NCBI GenBank assembly: GCA_016776725.1
Contig: JADHSV010000002.1
Location: 26,086-90,085, forward strand
Length of the DNA stretch: 64,000 bases
Source of the DNA: Rhodospirillales bacterium
Lineage (GTDB): Bacteria > Pseudomonadota > Alphaproteobacteria > Rhodospirillales > Shumkoniaceae
Reading direction: 5' to 3'
The notes under the pieces are model-generated. The model was not told the origin of the DNA. It worked only from the letters and a program-made list of their open reading frames with translations, and made no database searches. How positions within the stretch are numbered: position 1 is the stretch's first letter; each line of letters opens with the position of its first letter. A program made the position numbers and the translations under genes. Shown here piece after piece: positions 59,684-64,000 of the stretch.

Positions 59684-60505
59684 TCAGTTGGCGGCGTTCA
59701 GGGACCAGTCGTAGGCGTAGGCGTCGATTTGTTTGATTTTGGCCAGGGCGCTTTCCAGCCCTCCTTCGGCGAAGCGCTTGATGTGGGCGATCACCGTTTC
59801 GTCGGTGCCGCCGAAATCGGCCTTGTACCACTTGTAGATGCCCGAAACCGTCAGGCGGCCATCTTCCACGTTTGCGCCGCGCGGATCGTTGATGAATTTG
59901 CGCGCCGCACGGGTCAGCATCTTGTCGGACATTTGCGCGGTATAGGCCTTTGTTGCCAGATTGGGGCAACCGAGGGCCGCACAATTCAGCGCATAGTGGA
60001 TGCGCGGGTCTTTCCAGATGGGCCGTAAAATCCGGTGTTCTATATCGTCAAGACTGATGTCTTCACCTTCAACGCGGGCCAGTTTTTTTCCCCATGGGCC
60101 GTCGCTTATCAGGCCCGGCGAGATGTCGATATCGCGGATGGAAGCAACGGGGAAGTGTTCCAAAACGACGCGGACGGTCAAGGCGTTATAAAGGTTGATC
60201 CAGAACGCCAGCTGGTCTGCGCGGGTTAGTTCCGTCACCGGCACGCTTTCAAGGCGCTCGATATAGGATTGCAGGGCGGCGCGATCTTCCTTGCTGACAA
60301 AGCCGTAAGCAACCCGATTGATGCCGTCTTTTTCCTCCACCACGTAGGCTTCAAGGAAATCGTCCCAGGCCTTGTGATCGACACTGCGCGTGGATTTGGG
60401 ATCGTTGGTTACCCAGTGGCCCCACAACTCGGCGTCAGGCGCAGCTATCCCCGCCGACGGGACCAGCACCAACAAGAGCAAAAAAAAGCGCGCAAGAAGG
60501 CGCAT
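59684..60505 (-). CDS. DUF547 domain-containing protein, exported
   Basis: 273 residues with a signal peptide (MRLLARFFLLLLVLVPSAGIA/AP). The mature protein has the DUF547 layout: QLAFWINLYNALTVRVVL, followed by PGLISDGPWGKK and DIEHRILRPIWKDPRIHYALNCAALGCPNL. The family's biochemical activity is not known to me. Periplasmic or lipoprotein-like fate; no lipobox Cys visible. Confidence 0.88.
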   Translation of the reverse strand: MRLLARFFLLLLVLVPSAGIAAPDAELWGHWVTNDPKSTRSVDHKAWDDFLEAYVVEEKDGINRVAYGFVSKEDRAALQSYIERLESVPVTELTRADQLAFWINLYNALTVRVVLEHFPVASIRDIDISPGLISDGPWGKKLARVEGEDISLDDIEHRILRPIWKDPRIHYALNCAALGCPNLATKAYTAQMSDKMLTRAARKFINDPRGANVEDGRLTVSGIYKWYKADFGGTDETVIAHIKRFAEGGLESALAKIKQIDAYAYDWSLNAAN

Positions 60506-60580
60506 AAACGTCTCCAGACAAAGATTTCAGCGGCAAAAATAGCGCCAAGGAAAAGGAAATACCAGTGGGATAAAGATAAA

Positions 60581-61366
60581 TTAGCCAATTGCGACAATAA
60601 ATAACCGGCGAAAGGGAAACAACGTTTTGCCGTCATCGCGCCGCGGATAGGCGGCGGCGATGCGCGCCGAGTATTCGTCAAGAAAACGCCCCCGTTCGCT
60701 GTTCTCCAGTTTTTCCAGAATGGGGCGCAACGCCGTTCCCCTGGTAAACTCGACAACCGGATTTTCCCCTTCCAGCACCTGATGGTAGATGGTTTCCCAA
60801 ATGGTGACCCGCCCGGCCACCGGGGCCAGAATTGAATAGTAGAATTCGGGCGAGGCCACCGGCGATGGCGGGCGTTCGGTTGGGAATTTGGCCGCCCACG
60901 GACCGCACCTGATGGCGTCAAACATGCAGGTGTGCGACGGTTCGGCGTGGTTGCGCGGCATCTGTACGGCCAGCACGCCGCCCGGCGCCAGCATTTCCAT
61001 CAGGCGGGGAAAAAGCGTGGCATGGTCTCCAAGCCATTGAAGGGCGGCGTTGGAATACAAGAGGTCGGCCGGTTGCTGCGCGACCCAGGAATTGAGATCG
61101 GCCCGGATCCATTCGATATTTGGCCACTCGATATTGTTCGCGCCCTGCCCGCGCGCCTTGGCCAGCATGTCGGCCGACGAATCCACGCCGGTTATGCGCG
61201 CCTGCGGCCAGCGTGCCGCCAACAGGGCGGTAACGTTGCCCGCGCCGCAACCCAGATCGAAAACCCGATCCGGCGCCTCAAGCGCGATCCCGCCCAGGAG
61301 ATCCTGGGCGGGACGTGTGCGTTCGTTACCAAATTTCAGATACTGTGCGGTGTCCCATGTCGGCAT
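60581..61366 (-). CDS. tam: Trans-aconitate 2-methyltransferase
   Basis: 261 residues. SAM motif I VFDLGCGAGNVTALL, ITGVDSSADMLAKAR, then the family-typical YSNAALQWLGDHATLFPRL and LAVQMPRNHAEPSH. Detoxifies trans-aconitate, an aconitase inhibitor, by methyl esterification. ATG at 61366 begins MPTWDTAQYLKFGNER, which matches the family opening. Precedes the DUF547 gene on the same strand. Confidence 0.92.
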   Translation of the reverse strand: MPTWDTAQYLKFGNERTRPAQDLLGGIALEAPDRVFDLGCGAGNVTALLAARWPQARITGVDSSADMLAKARGQGANNIEWPNIEWIRADLNSWVAQQPADLLYSNAALQWLGDHATLFPRLMEMLAPGGVLAVQMPRNHAEPSHTCMFDAIRCGPWAAKFPTERPPSPVASPEFYYSILAPVAGRVTIWETIYHQVLEGENPVVEFTRGTALRPILEKLENSERGRFLDEYSARIAAAYPRRDDGKTLFPFRRLFIVAIG

Positions 61367-61382
61367 GGGGTCACTTTAGCAG

Positions 61383-62261
61383 TTACGATTTGACGAGAAC
61401 AAGTTTGAGAATGTCGATGGGTGTGACCTTCAGCTTGTTGGCCAAATCCTTCATGGTTTCCGTGCCGGTGGCTTCAACGCCTGCCTTGGAAAGCCGCTTT
61501 TTGGCCTTGTCCATGGGGAAGCCGATTTTTTCGCAGAGTTGGGTCAGCGTCTTTTTGCCGACACCCGTTCCGTTGAAGCGCTCTTCAACCAGTTCGGCGG
61601 TGTAGGCGGACGCCGCAACCGCTTCGGGCTGCTTCTCAAACTTCTTGATGCGCATGTAAACGTCCATGGCGCTCATGCCGTTCAGCTTGGCGATCTCGCC
61701 CAGGCTCTGGCGCGGACCTTCGAACTTCAGCCCGTGCGAGCGCAACTCGGCGACGGCCTTTTTCAGATCCATGTTCATTTTCTTGGAAAAGCTGGCCAGC
61801 GCCACTTCCTCGGCGTGGCCGAAGGGCGGCTGGAAATCGTCGCTCACCACCCAGGCTTCCTTGGCCCAGGCGTTGAAGTCGAAGAGGTACGAGAACGGCG
61901 GGGCCTTGGTCACGGCGCCGGTAATCAGCACGCCCGCCAGAAGGAGCGCGAAGATCACTTCCTTGCGCGGCTTCTTCATGTTGAGCCGTCCGTTCTCGCG
62001 CCTGGCGAGGAAGGCTTTGAAGGTCGGCCAGTTGTAAGGATAAAGGTGGATGATTCCGGCAATGATAAACAACACCGAGAAGACGATATGGATGTTGGCC
62101 CAGTCTTCCTTGAGCAGGCCCAGCAGTTCCCAGTCGACCCAATTGGCAATGCGGCCCTGCGGCGTGATGAAAATAACGATGCCGGTAATAATGCAGGCCA
62201 GAAAAGACGCCGCGACGAAAAACGTCATCAACGAGCGTACGTTCAGGTTCTTCTTATCCAT
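61383..62261 (-). CDS. DUF4405-type membrane protein
   Basis: 292 residues. Three hydrophobic segments (about 11-32, 56-75 and 103-122) with histidines in NIHIVFSVLFIIAGIIHLYPYNWPTFKAF, reminiscent of a short cytochrome b-like bundle, then a long cytoplasmic tail with two helical DNA-binding-like SAP or helix-hairpin-helix look-alike segments (LGEIAKLNGMSAMDVYMRI; TLTQLCEKIGFPMDKAKKRL). In this family the histidines may bind haem; that is inference. ATG at 62261 with GAGAGGAA upstream. Confidence 0.72.
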   Translation of the reverse strand: MDKKNLNVRSLMTFFVAASFLACIITGIVIFITPQGRIANWVDWELLGLLKEDWANIHIVFSVLFIIAGIIHLYPYNWPTFKAFLARRENGRLNMKKPRKEVIFALLLAGVLITGAVTKAPPFSYLFDFNAWAKEAWVVSDDFQPPFGHAEEVALASFSKKMNMDLKKAVAELRSHGLKFEGPRQSLGEIAKLNGMSAMDVYMRIKKFEKQPEAVAASAYTAELVEERFNGTGVGKKTLTQLCEKIGFPMDKAKKRLSKAGVEATGTETMKDLANKLKVTPIDILKLVLVKS

Positions 62262-62415
62262 AATTCCTCTCCGAATGAGAGGGGGCGCGGCCTGATGAAT
62301 TCAGCCGCATCGTCCCCCGGGTGTTCATTGGGGAGACTTTAAACACGCGTGTATTTCAGGTTGATTTCGCCGAACAGTGGTTTTTGTAACCGAATGTTTC
62401 AGACGTACGCGCCCG

Positions 62416-63840
62416 TTACGAAGTGTTACCAATCGGCAGTTCTATACGAAAGACGACGCCGTTTTCGTCCGATCTGGCCAATTCAATATCGCCGTCGTGG
62501 GCGCGAACGACATCGCGCACAATGACCAGCCCAAGGCCCGTTCCGCTTCTGCCCGACGATCCGCTAAAGGGCTGGAACAGATTTTTTTTCGCGTCGGGGG
62601 GAAATCCCGGGCCATTGTCGGAGATATCGATGGCGATTCGCTCTCCTTCGATGCGGGCGTCCAGACAAAATTCCGTGGCCCCGGCCTGGGCCGAGTTCCG
62701 GGCCAGGTTTTCAATGACCCGGATAAGCTGGTTATTATCGGCCTCGATCTCGATTTCCGGATCGATCCGGTTTCGCCACTCCAGTTCACAGACGGCCCGA
62801 TGCTTCGGATCCCCCTCGCAAAACATCTTCAGCATATCCTCGACTTCCAGCGCCAGGGCATGAAGATTGATCAGCGAACGGTGGACTTTGGGCGTGCCAT
62901 CGCCGACGAAACTGAGGGTCTGGCTGCACAAATGCACGGCGCGGTCTATGGCGCCGAACAGGCGCGGCGCTACTTTCTGAACCTCGGGATCGGCAATATT
63001 GGCCAACCGGTCGGAAACCAGCATGGCGACGGCAAGACTGTTGCGCAGGTCGTGATTGATCTTGGCCACCGCCGCGCCCAGGGTCGCCAGTCGGGATTTC
63101 TGGTGAAGGGCGGCGCGGATATCGCGCTGCATGATTGCCAACTGCCGCTCAGCCTCGCCGATTTCATCCAGCCTTTCGCCGGGAACGATAATCCGCGCCT
63201 CGTCCTCGGGGTCCTCCTGAAACGAGCCCATGCTTCGCATGACGCGGCGTATGGGGCGCACCAAAAGCCATTGCAGGCTGAAAAAAACCGCGCCCCCGGT
63301 AATCAGCGAAATAACCACGGAAAGCTGCAGAATTCGTGTCGAGTAGCCGTACATGGCTTTGCGTAGCGGCGTCTCGTCGATGACCACTTCGACCGTTACA
63401 TTCGCGTCCTTGGGCGAATGCGCGATGACCCGCAGCACCCGGTTTTCGTCCTGAAACAGGCTATCGAAGGCGGCGGGAAGCCAATAAGCGGTCGAAACGT
63501 CACGCAGATCCAAAGTCCGGTCTACCTTGGGCGGCATATCCTTGCTTAGCGCCAGCAAGCGCAACTCGGCGCGCTTGAGCACGATGGCGTAAGCCCCGGC
63601 GTGTAACAGAAGCTCGTTTTCCAGATCCTCGCTGACCATGGCGTCCGCCGTGGCTTCCAGGGCCAGGGCCGCCAGGTGCGATTCGGCGATGACATTTTCA
63701 AGATAGACCTTGCGGAAGCGCGAGATGGAAGGCGCATAGATAAGAAATTCCGCGATCATCACAAACACGGCCGTCAGCAGCAACAGGCGCGCCGAAAGGC
63801 TGACACCTGTCGATGATTGCGGAGGTTGCGGCTGCGCCAT
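62416..63840 (-). CDS. Sensor histidine kinase with HAMP domain
   Basis: 474 residues: membrane segment at about 17-37, a periplasmic region of about 140 residues, a second segment near 176-196, HAMP (LVRPIRRVMRSMGSFQEDP), dimerisation helix with phospho-acceptor His in AAVAKINHDLRNSLAVAML, and ATPase domain with VIENLARNSAQAG, ISDNGPGFPPD and GRSGTGLGLVIVRDVV. No cognate regulator is next to it. ATG at 63840, beginning MAQPQPPQSSTGV. Confidence 0.93.
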   Translation of the reverse strand: MAQPQPPQSSTGVSLSARLLLLTAVFVMIAEFLIYAPSISRFRKVYLENVIAESHLAALALEATADAMVSEDLENELLLHAGAYAIVLKRAELRLLALSKDMPPKVDRTLDLRDVSTAYWLPAAFDSLFQDENRVLRVIAHSPKDANVTVEVVIDETPLRKAMYGYSTRILQLSVVISLITGGAVFFSLQWLLVRPIRRVMRSMGSFQEDPEDEARIIVPGERLDEIGEAERQLAIMQRDIRAALHQKSRLATLGAAVAKINHDLRNSLAVAMLVSDRLANIADPEVQKVAPRLFGAIDRAVHLCSQTLSFVGDGTPKVHRSLINLHALALEVEDMLKMFCEGDPKHRAVCELEWRNRIDPEIEIEADNNQLIRVIENLARNSAQAGATEFCLDARIEGERIAIDISDNGPGFPPDAKKNLFQPFSGSSGRSGTGLGLVIVRDVVRAHDGDIELARSDENGVVFRIELPIGNTS

Positions 63841-63849
63841 GCAAAAAAT

Positions 63850-64000
63850 CTAACCGAATCGGGCGAGAAAGCGAACCAGCTTTTTCGTGCGCCCGCCAAA
63901 CAGCGACGGTGTGAAAAAGCTTCCCGCCGCCCGTTTGTTGATCTCGCTCAGCGTCGGATAGGGCGCGATCATTCCCGCCATGGCGCCCAGTTTCATCTTT
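63850..64000 (-). CDS. C-terminal part of an FAD-dependent NAD(P)-disulphide oxidoreductase
   Basis: Only the last 49 codons are inside the window: KMKLGAMAGMIAPYPTLSEI, then NKRAAGSFFTPSLFGGRTKK and LVRFLARFG, then TAG at 63850. The ending IAPYPTLSEINKRAAGS is typical of mercuric reductase/dihydrolipoamide dehydrogenase-like flavoproteins (the dimerisation domain). The rest lies beyond the right edge. It ends 9 bp upstream of the histidine kinase start. Confidence 0.75.
   Translation of the reverse strand, partial: KMKLGAMAGMIAPYPTLSEINKRAAGSFFTPSLFGGRTKKLVRFLARFG

Overview
The window is a dense, GC-rich chromosomal segment, most probably from an alphaproteobacterium of the Rhodospirillales type. 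The main evidence is gene order. One block reads pckA / chvI-chvG-hprK-rapZ-EIIA(Man)-ptsH-ptsI-ahcY. A second reads divL-tsaE-amgK-murU-addB-addA-trxA. Both are arrangements characteristic of Alphaproteobacteria. The gene at the left end (polA) lacks its start and the gene at the right end (a flavoprotein oxidoreductase) lacks its 5' part. I saw no rRNA, tRNA, CRISPR array, integrase or transposase gene.

Layout. 1-2.7 kb: polA. 2.7-6 kb: an AT-richer accessory patch with several short repeat families and two membrane-protein genes, one carrying five 96-bp in-frame repeats. 6-12.1 kb: a carbohydrate-related group (DegT-type aminotransferase, small membrane protein, enolase-superfamily enzyme, phosphoglucomutase, small alpha/beta protein, YqaA-like membrane protein, FkbM methyltransferase). 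12.5-16.3 kb: a second accessory island of about 3 kb with a Hanks-type protein kinase and a membrane protein, bounded by a pair of roughly 325-bp inverted composite repeats. 16.3-25.5 kb: receiver protein, uppP, gltD-gltB and pckA, all on the minus strand. 25.9-33.7 kb: the ChvI/ChvG two-component system, a regulatory phosphotransferase chain and ahcY. 33.8-45.1 kb: a DivL-like kinase whose phospho-acceptor histidine is tyrosine, then tsaE, the cell-wall recycling pair amgK-murU, the AddAB recombination nuclease and thioredoxin. 45.2-50.1 kb: a lysine/diaminopimelate module (dapL, dapF, lysA) beside a surviving C-terminal scrap of dapD. 50.2-55 kb: two c-di-GMP proteins and a DUF2336 protein. 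55-64 kb: Bax-like glucosaminidase, Nfu-type protein, trpS, murJ, a DUF547 protein, trans-aconitate methyltransferase, a DUF4405 membrane protein, a histidine kinase and a partial oxidoreductase.

How parts work together. ChvG/ChvI, HprK, HPr, EI and EIIA(Man) form a phosphorelay with no sugar permease in sight, so it probably regulates rather than transports. UppP, MurJ, AmgK-MurU and the dapL/dapF/lysA module all feed peptidoglycan or lysine synthesis. The most notable points are the dapD remnant next to a dapL cassette (an apparent swap from the succinylase route to the aminotransferase route), the inverted-repeat-bounded kinase island, the repeat-expanded membrane protein, a perfect 28-bp hairpin upstream of murJ, and a SahR-like operator ahead of ahcY.
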